DNA of 64,000 nucleotides from CAVPJC01 sp963705155 (lineage in GTDB: Bacteria; Chloroflexota; Anaerolineae; Anaerolineales; UBA4823). The position numbers and the translations under genes were made by a program. This document shows, piece after piece, positions 1 to 10,032 of the stretch. Below the pieces are notes generated by a model. That model saw nothing but the letters and a program-made list of their open reading frames with translations. It did no database searches and was not told the origin of the DNA. The DNA lies in contig CAVPJC010000001.1 in assembly GCA_963705155.1 (NCBI GenBank), positions 186,001 through 250,000 of the forward strand, read 5' to 3'. The stretch's first letter is position 1. Each line of letters begins with the position of its first letter.

Positions 1-648
1 GGCAGCCTGGATGAGGCGCGCCGCAACCTGATCGAAGCCGTCCAGAGCCATGCTGAGCGGCTCACAGTGATCGCCCGCAGCCTGGAAAGCGAACACAACC
101 TGCGCTTCGGCGGCATCGATTTCTCGCTGGCGCCCTTTCCTGAGCAGGCCAGATCCCTGGGCGCTGCACTGGAAGGCCTGGGCCTGACCGCCGTTGGCCA
201 GGCAGGCTCACTCGCCAGCGCAGCCTTCCTGGCAGACACGCTGGACCGGGCGCGCTTTCTGCGCACAGGCTTCAGCGGCTTATTTCTCCCTGTCCTCGAA
301 GACGCCGTGCTGGCTGCGCGCGCCGCCGAGGGCAGCCTCACCATCCGGGATCTGCTGCTCTACTCGGCCGTGTGCGGCGCCGGGCTGGATACCGTGCCCC
401 TCCCCGGAGACATTTCATCTGAAGAGCTGTCTGCCATCCTGCTGGATGTGGCTGTGCTGGCTCAACGCCTGCAAAAGCCGCTTACCGCCCGCCTGATGCC
501 CATACCGGGCAAGGTCACCGGCGATCCGACGAACTTCGATTTTGCTTTTTTTGCCAACAGCCGTGTCATGCCCCACCATGCTGCCCCGCTCCATGCAAAT
601 CTGGCTGGCAGCGAAGTATTTTATTTGCGAAGACGCCAGGGTTCCTGA
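1..648 (+). CDS. DUF711 (UPF0210, PFL-like) protein, 3' part
   Basis: The reading frame is open from the first base of the window, so this is the C-terminal ~215 residues of a longer gene starting upstream. The GAGLDTVPLPGD stretch and the later FDFAFFANSRVM near the C-terminus are typical of the DUF711/UPF0210 family, which has a pyruvate-formate-lyase-like fold. The biochemical role of that family is not firmly known. An internal GTG at 67 could be mistaken for a start, but the codons before it continue the same protein. The next gene starts 12 bp downstream on the same strand. Confidence 0.8.
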   Translation, partial: GSLDEARRNLIEAVQSHAERLTVIARSLESEHNLRFGGIDFSLAPFPEQARSLGAALEGLGLTAVGQAGSLASAAFLADTLDRARFLRTGFSGLFLPVLEDAVLAARAAEGSLTIRDLLLYSAVCGAGLDTVPLPGDISSEELSAILLDVAVLAQRLQKPLTARLMPIPGKVTGDPTNFDFAFFANSRVMPHHAAPLHANLAGSEVFYLRRRQGS

Positions 649-660
649 ACCGGGGGTGAA

Positions 661-3334
661 GTGAGAACCAAGAAAATGGTTAAGTGGATCTGGCTGATCA
701 TCCTGGTATTGGCGGCCTGTGGGCCAGCGCCAACCACCGGTGGAAGCCCTGTCACACCTGGGGCTGGCGGCGGCAATGCTCCCCCGCTGCCCAGTACCGA
801 GAAGACCCGCGTGGCAGGCGTAAAACCCGCCGCGCCTCAACCCGAAGCCACCCAGGCAAAATCTGCGCCAGATCAGCAATCTTCCGCCACACCCGTTCCA
901 CCCACCGCCACCGCCTCCCTGGTGCCTCCGGCCGCATTCCTGCCTTCCACCGAACCCGAGCAGCCCACCGCAATAGAACCCACCCAGCCAGCGCGACACC
1001 TCCACGCCCTTCCCAACTCCCCGGCCCAAAGAAAAAGCTGTTGTCGAAAACGTCACCTTCCAAACAGCAGACGGCATCGCCCTGGAGGGCACCTTTTATC
1101 TCCCCGGTGAGGCCAAAGCCGGTCTTCCAGGCATAATCATCCTGCCAATGGTTGTGGAAACGCGCCAGGCCTGGGACAAATCCGCCCGCCTGCTGGTGGA
1201 AGGCGGCTACGCGGTGCTTACGCTGGATTTGCGCGGCCAGGGCAAATCTGGCGGCAAACCCGACTGGGTACAATCCATTGCCGATGTCCAGCGCGTTTGG
1301 GAGAGCTTCTCCCAGCACAAGAATGTGGATCGCAGCCGCACCGCCTTCATCGGCTCCAGCAATGGCGCCAATATCGCCTTGAATGCTGCCGTGGCCCTGC
1401 CCCAGGTGCGCACAGCCGTTCTGATCTCGCCCCATCTCAACTTCATGGGGGTCACCACCAACGATGCATTACCAAAGCTGGGTCAGCGCACGATCCTGGT
1501 TATCAGCGGAGAAAGCGATCCAATTTCCGGCGACTGGCCCGCCAGGATGCAGACGCTGGCCTCCGGGCAGGTCACCCTGAAGACCGTGCCCACGCAGGAA
1601 CACGGCACTTATCTGCTGGCTGGCGAGCCGCAGATGCTGAACGTCATTCAGAAGTGGCTGGATGACCGGCTGGTAAACCCCCGGGACACCGCCGAAACCG
1701 GCCGGTTTGACATCTGGCCCTTTGTGTTCATCCTCCTGACATGCACCGCCAGCATTGTCCTGCTGATCGCCAGCCTGGCTCTCCTGCACGGTATGCTGCG
1801 CAGCTCTTTGAAGACCAGTCCCCCGCTGCCGGTCGCCCAGCTGCATGCCGGCATGCCAGAGGTGGAAATACGCGGCAAGGTAGCCCGGGTAAACACACCC
1901 CTTGATCTCCCCTGGGATGCAGGTGTTGCGGCAGTTTACCTGCGTGTGGAAAAAACCACCAACAGCGCCTGGGCGGTGATCAAGGAAACCGGAACTGCTT
2001 CCACATTCCTGCTCGAAGATCGCTCCGGCAGCATCCTTGTGGAAGGTGCTCCCGCCGGCCTGGCGCTGACGGGAGACCCGATCCGCCCATCCAAAACCCA
2101 ATTGGAGACCCTCCTGCCGCTGCTGGGTCTGGAAGACCTGCAGGCGAACGCTGACCAGTACCGCTTCACCCTCTGGCAGATCACCAGCGGTCAGATGGCA
2201 GCCCTCACCGGCAGCCCCTGGAGACGTCCGCACCTGCTTCCCACCCGTATCAAGGTCGCCGATAACAGTCAGACCTCGTTGGCCACCGCCGCCCTGCGCC
2301 CGGAGCAACAGGCCGTAACGATACAGGGCCGCATCTCCGCTGTTTTGGAACCCCTGGACGACAACCCCGATCATCCCCTGGCCCTGCGCCGGGCGGTGAT
2401 TGAAGAAGTTGACCCGCATTTCAACCGGGTGGTCATTTTTGAGCAATGGTTCGTGTCTGATTTTCGCCTGCAGGACAACTATGGGGATATCTGGATCCGT
2501 CCCGATCCGAACCTGCTGGCTCTCGACCTGCCTGCGCAAGAGTTGAGCCTGGCTGATTTCAAAGAGCTGGTCGATGACCCAATTCTGGAACAATTATCGC
2601 CTGCCAGCACCTACCATTACCGGGTTTACGATCTGCGTTCCGGCGCAGTGCTGGCGGTCCAGGGCAACGTCACCGAAGAAAGGCTCACCTTCATCGCCCG
2701 TCAGGCCGACGGTTCTCCGTCTGCTGCTCCGCTGGTGCCGGTTAAATCGTTGCGCCCCGGTCAGGGGCGCGTGCGCCTGGCCGGTACAATCGTGGAGATC
2801 GAGGCTCCGCTGGACGGCAAGACCTCCGCCGGCAAAAAACCATCCCTGGCCGTTTTGCGCATCGATTCTGAAGAGACGACCCGCCAGGGCACGACTCTCT
2901 TTCCATCCAAAATAAGCGCTTCAGCCTTCCGTTTGCAGGATTCAACCAGCTCGGTCTGGGTATTCCCTGAAAATCCCGTGGGCGACTGCCTTGGCCCTGG
3001 CCTCCAACCCACCTGGTCTCACCTGGAAAGCGCGCTGCGGTTCATGGGCGAAGATCCCGCCTCCTGGAAAAATCGCAACTGCACCCTGTGGGAGCTGCGC
3101 CTGGGGCAAACGGTGACAGTTTCTGGCGTTGTTTCCAACCAGCGCGCCGGCATGCACAACAGACCCCGATTGGAGCTGGTGCCCTCCGATCAGGGCATTC
3201 TGCCCCGCCTGAAATATTGGCGCCCCACCATGGGGCAGGCCGGCCTGCTCCTGCCGCTGCTGGGGTTGGGGCTTTCTTTGCTGTGCATCAGCATGGTGCA
3301 ACTGGCAGTCGCCTTGCGCCAGCTCCTGAATTGA
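661..3334 (+). CDS. Lipoprotein alpha/beta hydrolase with three C-terminal OB/GIDE-like repeats (frame-disrupted)
   Basis: The gene starts at GTG 661 with a lipoprotein signal peptide (LVLAAC lipobox) and a Pro/Thr-rich linker. The frame then moves by +1 somewhere in 975-1020. From there the protein continues without a break: an alpha/beta hydrolase core with nucleophile motif GSSNG near 1366, a transmembrane segment near 1715-1790, about 480 residues holding three similar modules, and a last membrane segment before the stop. Each module has a G-x-V/I strand, an F-x-L-x-D turn and a final hydrophobic G/V-rich strand. Corrected length is about 890 aa. It is followed after 5 bp by an ABC exporter pair, so it may act in export or modification at the cell surface. 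The hydrolase assignment is good; the substrate is unknown. Confidence 0.7.
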
Positions 3335-3339
3335 GCGGC

Positions 3340-4305
3340 ATGCCCGACACCGTTCTGCAAACCATCGGCCTGACCAAACACTTTGGCAGCCTGACCGCGG
3401 TGAAAGACCTCACCCTGGATGTTTTTGGCGGTGAGATCTTCGGTTTTTTAGGTCCAAATGGCGCCGGCAAGACCACCACCCTCAACATGATGTGTGGTCT
3501 GCTCAAACCCGACGCCGGGAATGTGCTGGTGCACGGCGTCCCGATCTCAGCGGGCGATGTGAAAATACGCCGGCGCATCGGCGTTTGCCCACAGGAAATT
3601 GTCCTTTGGGATGGCCTGACCTGCCTTGAACAATTGGAATTTATCGGCGAGATGTACGGGGTGCCGCGCCGTGAAGGCCGCCGGCGCGGGCAAAAGCTGT
3701 TGGATGCGCTGGGGTTGTTGGAAAAACGCAGCAGCCTGGCGCGCACTCTGTCAGGAGGGATGAAACGCCGGCTGAACCTGGCCATGGCCCTGGTGCACGA
3801 TCCCGAAATCATTGTGCTGGATGAACCGGAAGCCGGGCTGGACCCGCAGAGCCGGGTAACCATTCGTGAGTACCTCCGCTCGCTGGCGCAGTCCGATCCT
3901 GCTGAACACCAGCGCACTATTATCTTGACCAGCCACAATATGGATGAAGTGGAGCGCGTGGCCGACCGGGTAGCCATCATAGACCACGGAGAGCTGCTGG
4001 TGCAAGACACACCCCAGGAGCTAAAGCAGCGCCTGGGCAGCGGTGACGTTATCGATATTCAGCTTCTGGGCGGTTTGGGCGACGAGAGCCTGGCGACGCG
4101 GGTCTTACAAGATATTGCCCAGGATGTGAGCCTGGACAGCCAATCGGGACGCCTGCAAGTACGCGCCCTGCAGGCTGTGGGGCTGCTGCCTCACATCATT
4201 GAAACGCTGCTCGCGGCCGGCTTTCAGCCGGGTGAGGTCAGCATCCGCCCCAACAGCCTGGAAGACGTTTTTATCCACCTGACCGGACGGAAGCTGCGCG
4301 AATGA
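3340..4305 (+). CDS. ABC transporter ATP-binding protein (ABC-2 exporter type)
   Basis: 321 aa from ATG 3340. An upstream in-frame ATG at 3088 lies inside the preceding gene and is not used. It has Walker A (GPNGAGKTT), the signature LSGGMKRRLNLAM, Walker B (IIVLDEPEAGLD) and the switch histidine in ILTSHNMDE. The C-terminal ~80 residues resemble the regulatory tail of NatA/DrrA-type subunits. It starts 5 bp after the lipoprotein hydrolase gene and overlaps the permease gene by 4 bp (ATGA), so the three genes are almost certainly one transcript. Substrate unknown. Confidence 0.92.
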   Translation: MPDTVLQTIGLTKHFGSLTAVKDLTLDVFGGEIFGFLGPNGAGKTTTLNMMCGLLKPDAGNVLVHGVPISAGDVKIRRRIGVCPQEIVLWDGLTCLEQLEFIGEMYGVPRREGRRRGQKLLDALGLLEKRSSLARTLSGGMKRRLNLAMALVHDPEIIVLDEPEAGLDPQSRVTIREYLRSLAQSDPAEHQRTIILTSHNMDEVERVADRVAIIDHGELLVQDTPQELKQRLGSGDVIDIQLLGGLGDESLATRVLQDIAQDVSLDSQSGRLQVRALQAVGLLPHIIETLLAAGFQPGEVSIRPNSLEDVFIHLTGRKLRE

Positions 4306-5459
4306 AATTCCTGAGCGTATTCCGCAAGAGTTTCCTGGAACAGAGCCGCGATCCCTGGACGCTGGGCCTCAGCCTGGTCTTTGCGCCCTTTTTTGTATTC
4401 CTGTACTGGCTGCTTTTCCCCAGCGGGTCAACCACCTACGATGTATTGGTGCTCAACCGGGATGAGGGGTTTATTCAGTCTGATGGTGCGCGTTTCTTTG
4501 CCAGCAGCCAGCTCATCGAAGCGCTGCGCGCCGTCACGTATAGCGATCAAAGCCCGTTGCTGGTGGCTGTGGAGATCACAGACCGGGCCGCCGGAGAACA
4601 GCGCCTGGTAGATCGCAGCGCCGAAGTGCTGCTCATCCTGCCCGAAAATTTCACCGCCGCCATCCAATCCGTCTCGCCAGCCAGCGCCACCGTTACCTTT
4701 GTTGGTGATCTCACTAACCCGTATTATGCCGTGGCAGCCGTATTGGCTAACGGCGCTCTGGAACAATATATCCAATCTGCCACGCACCAAAGCAGCCCTA
4801 TCCGGGTGGTCGAAGAGGCCCTGGGCGCATCGGCGGCGCGCACCGAGTTTGAAGTCTATGTTCCCGGCCTGATGGTTTTCGCTGTGATTCTGCTCATCTT
4901 CCTGGCATCCATGACGGTCGCTCGCGATATCGAATTGGGCGCGCTGCGCCGCCTGCAGATCACCTGCATGACCGCAAAGGATTATCTGGGCGGCATCACC
5001 GCCGCCCTCACCGTGGTGGGCGCTTTCTCCATCCTGCTCACCTACCTCACCGCCTGGGCGCTGGGTTTTCACAGCCAGGGGTCGCTGTGGGCGGCCCTGC
5101 TCATCGGGCTGCTCGCCAACATCTCTGTTATCGGGGTCGGCTTGATTGTGGCCAGTTTCTCGCGCACGGTCAGCCAGGCGTTTGTGATTGCCAATTTTCC
5201 CCTCGGATTGATGATGTTTTTCTCCGGTTCGGCCTTCCCTGTGCCGCCTCTGGTGCTTTTTACCATCGGCGGGCGCCAGCTGGCTTTGTTTGATCTCCTG
5301 CCCGCCACCCATGCCGTAACGGCGCTCAATAAAATCTTCACCCAGGGAGCCGGCATCCGCGCGGTTGCCTTTGAGCTGGTTGCTCTGACGCTGCTTTCAG
5401 CAGGTTACTTTGCCATCGGCGCCTGGTTTTTCCACCGCAGGCATCTCAAACCGGCATAG
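4302..5459 (+). CDS. ABC-2 type permease
   Basis: 385 aa, starting in the ATGA overlap with the ATPase gene. It has one N-terminal membrane segment (about residues 20-38), a roughly 150-residue extracytoplasmic domain, then five hydrophobic segments in the second half. This is the usual layout of ABC-2 half-permeases of the YhhJ/NatB kind. It forms the exporter with the preceding ATPase. No terminator is obvious in the 85 bp before the next gene. Confidence 0.88.
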   Translation: MKFLSVFRKSFLEQSRDPWTLGLSLVFAPFFVFLYWLLFPSGSTTYDVLVLNRDEGFIQSDGARFFASSQLIEALRAVTYSDQSPLLVAVEITDRAAGEQRLVDRSAEVLLILPENFTAAIQSVSPASATVTFVGDLTNPYYAVAAVLANGALEQYIQSATHQSSPIRVVEEALGASAARTEFEVYVPGLMVFAVILLIFLASMTVARDIELGALRRLQITCMTAKDYLGGITAALTVVGAFSILLTYLTAWALGFHSQGSLWAALLIGLLANISVIGVGLIVASFSRTVSQAFVIANFPLGLMMFFSGSAFPVPPLVLFTIGGRQLALFDLLPATHAVTALNKIFTQGAGIRAVAFELVALTLLSAGYFAIGAWFFHRRHLKPA

Positions 5460-5544
5460 AATAGCAGCAATATGAGTTTAGAAGAGATTTGGCTTAAAAT
5501 AACGCCTTTCGACGCTTTTAGAGCAGGTAAACCAGGAGGATGAT

Positions 5545-6562
5545 ATGCGATATAAAGTTTTTGGCAGAAGCGGTTTGCGGGTTTCCGAGCTGGCCCTGGG
5601 GACCATGACCTTCGGCACAGACTGGGGCTGGGGCGCCACCAGCGAGGAATGCGGGAAAATGCTGGAGGCCTTTGTTGAGGCGGGCGGCAATTTCATCGAC
5701 ACATCCGTCAATTACACCAACGGTTCCAGCGAAAAAATCGTCGGCGAGCTGATCCGTACCCGGCGGGATTACTTTGTCCTGGCTACCAAATACAGTCTCT
5801 CGCGCAACTGGGATGATCCCAATGCCTTTGGCAACTCGCGTAAAAACCTGGTTGGCTCGCTGGAAACCAGCCTCAAACATCTGCAAACCAGTTACATCGA
5901 TCTGCTCTGGCTGCACGCCTGGGATTACTTAACCCCGGTCGAGGAAGTCATGCGCGCCCTGGACGACGTGGTGCGGGCGGGCAAGGTGCTGTACGTTGGC
6001 GTTTCAGACACGCCCGCCTATGTCATCGCCCGTGCCAATATGCTGGCAGAGCTGCGCGGCTGGTCGCCGTTTATCGCCGTCCAGGCGCCTTATTCCCTGG
6101 TCGAGCGCGACCTCGAGCGCGAAATACTGCCCATGGCCAAAGATCTCGGGCTGGCAGTCACCCCCTGGGGCATCCTGGGGGCCGGCGTTTTGACCGGCAA
6201 GTACGCCGGCGCATCCAAAGAACCCAAACGCATGGGCGACCGGGCGCAGATTTCAGAGCGCACCCGGGCGATCGCCGCAACGGTGCAGGCCGTCGCAGAG
6301 CGAGGCCGGCCACTCCCCCGCCCAGGTGGCAGTCAACTGGGTGCTGGCCCAGCAGGAGCGCGCCCAGATCATCCCCATCCTTGGAGCGCGCAGCGCCGCC
6401 CACCTGCAAGACAACCTCGCCGCCCTGGAGTGGAAACTAAGCCCCGAACAGCTCCAGCGCCTGGATGAAGCCAGCCAGATCGAGCTGGGCTTTCCCCACA
6501 ATTTCATCCCGGGCAACGAATACATTTACGGCAACATGTGGGGCAAGATCGACCGGAAATAA
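5545..6562 (+). CDS. Aldo/keto reductase (frame-disrupted)
   Basis: Starts at ATG 5545 with a good ribosome site (AGGAGG). The N-terminal two thirds carry the AKR features: GLRVSELALGTMTFG, the catalytic Asp/Tyr region FIDTSVNYTNG, the Lys strand (LATKYSL) and LLWLHAWD. At about 6301 one extra C shifts the frame; removing it gives EAGHSPAQVAVNWVL and runs to the stop at 6562. The C-terminal half also holds the usual NADPH-binding part (ILGARSAAHLQDNL). Corrected length is about 338 aa. The likely role is NADPH-dependent reduction of a carbonyl compound; substrate unknown. The gene converges on uvrA with 21 bp between stops. Confidence 0.85.
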
Positions 6563-6583
6563 CCGTGTTAAATAAATCACCAT

Positions 6584-9485
6584 TTAGCGGTCACAGATAA
6601 ACGGCCTCAAATACTGGCCGGTGTACGAATCATCCTGCGCGCACACCTGTTCCGGCGTGCCTTCGGCCACCAGCAGAGCCGCCGCGGTCGCCGCCCTCGG
6701 GCCCCAGGTCGATGATGTAATCGGCGACCTTGATGATGTCCAGGTTGTGCTCGATGATCAAGACGCTGTTGCCGCTGTCCACCAGGCGCTGCAGCACTTC
6801 AATCAGCTTGTGCACGTCGGCGGCGTGCAGGCCCACCGACGGTTCATCCAGCACGTACAGCGTCCGCCCGGTGGCCCGGCGGGAAAGCTCTTTGGCCAGT
6901 TTGACGCGCTGCGCTTCACCGCCTGAAAGGGTGGGCGCCGGCTGGCCAATGCGCACATAGCCCAGGCCCACATCCCGCAGCGTCAGCAGGCGGTTGAGCA
7001 TCCCCGGGAAGGCTTCAAACACCTCCAGGGCATGATCCACGGTCATATCCAGCACCTCGGCGATGCTGAAATCCTTGAACTTCACCTGCAGCGTCTCCCG
7101 GTTAAAGCGTGCCCCGTGACAGACATCGCAGGGCACGTACACATCCGGCAGGAACTGCATCTCGATGCGCAGCTGGCCCTGTCCCTGGCAGGCTTCACAG
7201 CGCCCGCCGTGCACATTGAACGAGAAGCGTCCCGGCTTATACCCGCGGATTTTGCTCTCAGGCATTTCAGCAAACAGGCTGCGAATTTGGTCAAACAGCC
7301 CGGTGTAGGTTCCAGGATTGGAGCGCGGTGTGCGTCCGATGGGCGACTGGTCGATATTGATGATCTTATCGATGTGTTCCAGGCCTTCGATGCTGTCGTG
7401 CTCACCCGGCAGGCCGCGCGACCCATGCAGATAGCGCGCCAGGGCTTTGTATAGAATTTCCACCATCAGCGTCGATTTACCCGAACCGGAAACACCCGTG
7501 ATGCACACCAGCCGGCCCAGCGGAATGCGCACATCGATATTTTTTAAGTTATTCTCGCGCGCCCCGATGATCTTGATCGCCTTACCGTTGCCGTTGCGCC
7601 GCTTTTCGGGAATGGGCACCTTCAACCGCCCGGAGAGGTAAGCGCCTGTGAGCGAATTGGGGTTGGCCAGGATATCCTCCACCGTCCCCTCTCCCACCAC
7701 ACGCCCGCCGTGTTCACCCGCTCCGGGCCCCAGGTCGAGCACCCAATCGGCAGAGCGGATCGTCTCTTCATCATGCTCCACCACCAGAACCGAGTTCCCC
7801 AGGTCGCGCAGGCTCTTCAATGTATTCAGCAGGCGGGCGTTATCGCGCGGGTGCAGGCCAATCGAAGGTTCATCCAGCACGTACAGCACACCCATCAAGC
7901 GTGAGCCAATTTGAGTTGCCAGGCGGATGCGCTGCGCTTCGCCGCCAGACAGGGACGCCGCCGAACGCTGCAGCGTCAGGTAATCCAGGCCCACATCCAC
8001 CAGAAAACCCAGGCGCGCCTGGATCTCTTTCAAAATTCGCTCGGCAATAGCCTGCTGGCGGGTGGTGAGCGGGGTACCCAATCCCATCAATTTCAACACC
8101 CACTGCAGCGTGCGCAGCACCGGCCATTGTGTGACTTCGATAATATGGGTATCATCCACGGTGATCGCCAGGGCTTCCTTGCGCAGCCGGGCGCCGTTGC
8201 AGGTCGGGCAGATGCGCTCGCTCATGAATTCCGAGATCTTTTCACGCATATACTCGGAGTTTGTGTCATTGTAACGGCGCTGGAGATTGGGGATCACGCC
8301 TTCAAATGGAGTGTTGAAGGTCGCCCGGCGGCCATCCCGGTTGTGATAGTGAACGGTGACCTCTTTTCCATTGGTGCCGTACAGGATGACATCCAGTTTT
8401 TCCCTGGAGAGTGAGCTCACCGGGGCGTTCAGGTCAATGTGGTATTCCTGGGCGGCGGCCTCCAGGGTTTGCCAGTAATAACCGCCCTCCTCTTTGGGGC
8501 CGCTCCACTCCGATACGGCAATGGCGCCCTCCTTTAGCGAGGCGTCAGTGTCTGGGATGAGCAAATCCGGGCTGATCTCCAGCTTGCCGCCCAGGCCCTG
8601 GCAGTCGGGGCAGGCGCCGTGCGGCGTGTTGAAAGAAAAGGTGCGCGGTTCAATTTCGGGCAGCAGCGAGCCGTGCTCCGGGCAGGCCAGGTGCTCCGAA
8701 AAATGCAGATCCAGCGAATCCGAAGCGCCCCTCTCTCCAGCCGGGGTCAGGTACACCGTCAGGTAGCCATCTCCAAACTTCAGGGCGGTTTCCACCGAGT
8801 TGGTCAGGCGTGTTTGGAAGGATTGCAAATCTTCCTCATTTTCCGGATGCCGGATGATGATGCGGTCCACCACCGCCTCGATCGTGTGGATTTTATAGCG
8901 ATCCATCTGGATCTCTTCATCCAGCTCGTGAACTTCGCCATCCACACGGGCGCGCACAAAACCCGCTTTGCGGATTTCTTCCAGCACGGCCTGGTGGGTG
9001 CCTTTTCGGCCGCGCACCAGGGGAGAGAGGATCAGCAGCCGCGAGCCTTCTGGCAGGGCTTCGATCGCCTCCACAATTTCCTGGGCGCTCTGTTTGGCCA
9101 CCAGCCGCCCGCACACCGGGCAGTGCGGAATGCCTGCCCGCGCAAACAGCAGGCGCAGGTAATCGTAGATTTCGGTCACCGTGCCCACCGTGGAGCGCGG
9201 GTTATGCGAAGCGCCCTTCTGATCAATGGAAACCGCCGGAGACAGCCCCTCGATATGATCCACATCCGGCTTGTCCATCTGCCCCAGGAACTGGCGGGCA
9301 TACGCTGAAAGCGATTTAACGTAGCGGCGCTGGCCCTCGGCAAAGATGGTATCGAACGCCAGCGAAGATTTTCCCGAGCCCGACAAGCCTGTGATCACCA
9401 CAAACTTATCGCGCGGGATTTCTACGGTAATATTCTTTAAGTTGTGGACACGGGCGCCCACAACACGGATTACATTCTGGGACAT
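6584..9485 (-). CDS. uvrA: Excinuclease ABC subunit A (frame change at the C-terminus)
   Basis: DNA-damage recognition ATPase of nucleotide excision repair. Both ABC modules are present: Walker [13 protein letters not shown] and [11 protein letters not shown], signatures [12 protein letters not shown] and [12 protein letters not shown], and zinc-finger cysteine pairs (CPEHG/CPDCQG and CEACQG/CDVCHG). The uninterrupted frame would stop at 6630 with an unrelated tail. Dropping one base at about 6677 restores the family C-terminus ([13 protein letters not shown], then TGQYLRPFI) and a stop at 6584. I choose ATG 9485; a GTG two codons upstream at 9491 is possible. A TATAAT-like box lies about 12 nt before the start. 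Corrected length about 966 aa. Confidence 0.95.
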
Positions 9486-9680
9486 GATCACACTTCAATT
9501 ATAGCACATATGTTTTATTTACAATACCCGCAAAAACATCAACAAGATACCATGACCGTCAGCGGGACAATTTTTGATTATACCAAACGAATAGCCAGGC
9601 GATCATTTATCTGCCTGACCTCTGGTACAATTTACATCATCGATCGCGTCTCATGTTCTTGAAAGAATGAAAGGCTGGCA

Positions 9681-9998
9681 ATGGGTTTCCTGAAAAAACT
9701 TACCCGCTTGTTCACGGTTTCAGCCCCAATTGAAGATCGTGCTTTGTTCATCTATGTGCAATGCAATCGCTGTAACGAGAAGATCCGCGCCCGGGTTGAC
9801 CTGCTGAACGACCTCAGCCCAATCTACAACGAGAGCGGGGTCACTTATTTTTCTCGCAAGGTCATCATGGGAGAACAACGCTGCTTCCAGAAAATTGAGG
9901 TCGAAATGAACTTCGATGAGCGCCGCCGCATCACCGACCGTAAAATCTCAGGGGGGCGCTTCATCGCCAAAGAAGACCTGGAACCCCAGGCGCAATAA
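9681..9998 (+). CDS. Small conserved hypothetical protein with a CxxC motif
   Basis: 105 aa, soluble. It begins MGFLKKLTRLF and has a CNRCNEK motif around residue 33, then a basic/acidic stretch FDERRRITDRKISGGRF that is probably a beta-rich tail. The Cys pair may bind metal, but only one CxxC plus one distant Cys is present. I do not recognise a named family. A TGGTACAAT box at about 9626 is a plausible promoter, and the start has little Shine-Dalgarno signal. The next gene, a MalT-like regulator, begins 34 bp downstream. Confidence 0.7.
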   Translation: MGFLKKLTRLFTVSAPIEDRALFIYVQCNRCNEKIRARVDLLNDLSPIYNESGVTYFSRKVIMGEQRCFQKIEVEMNFDERRRITDRKISGGRFIAKEDLEPQAQ

Positions 9999-10032
9999 GC
10001 TGCCGCCCGGCAGGAGAACAAAGAGAACCTCC

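Noticed and set aside
6630..9308. Long plus-strand ORFs opposite uvrA, such as 8619-9308 and 7032-7454
   Set aside because: They mirror the codon pattern of the intact uvrA gene on the other strand, have no ribosome sites and no recognisable domains.
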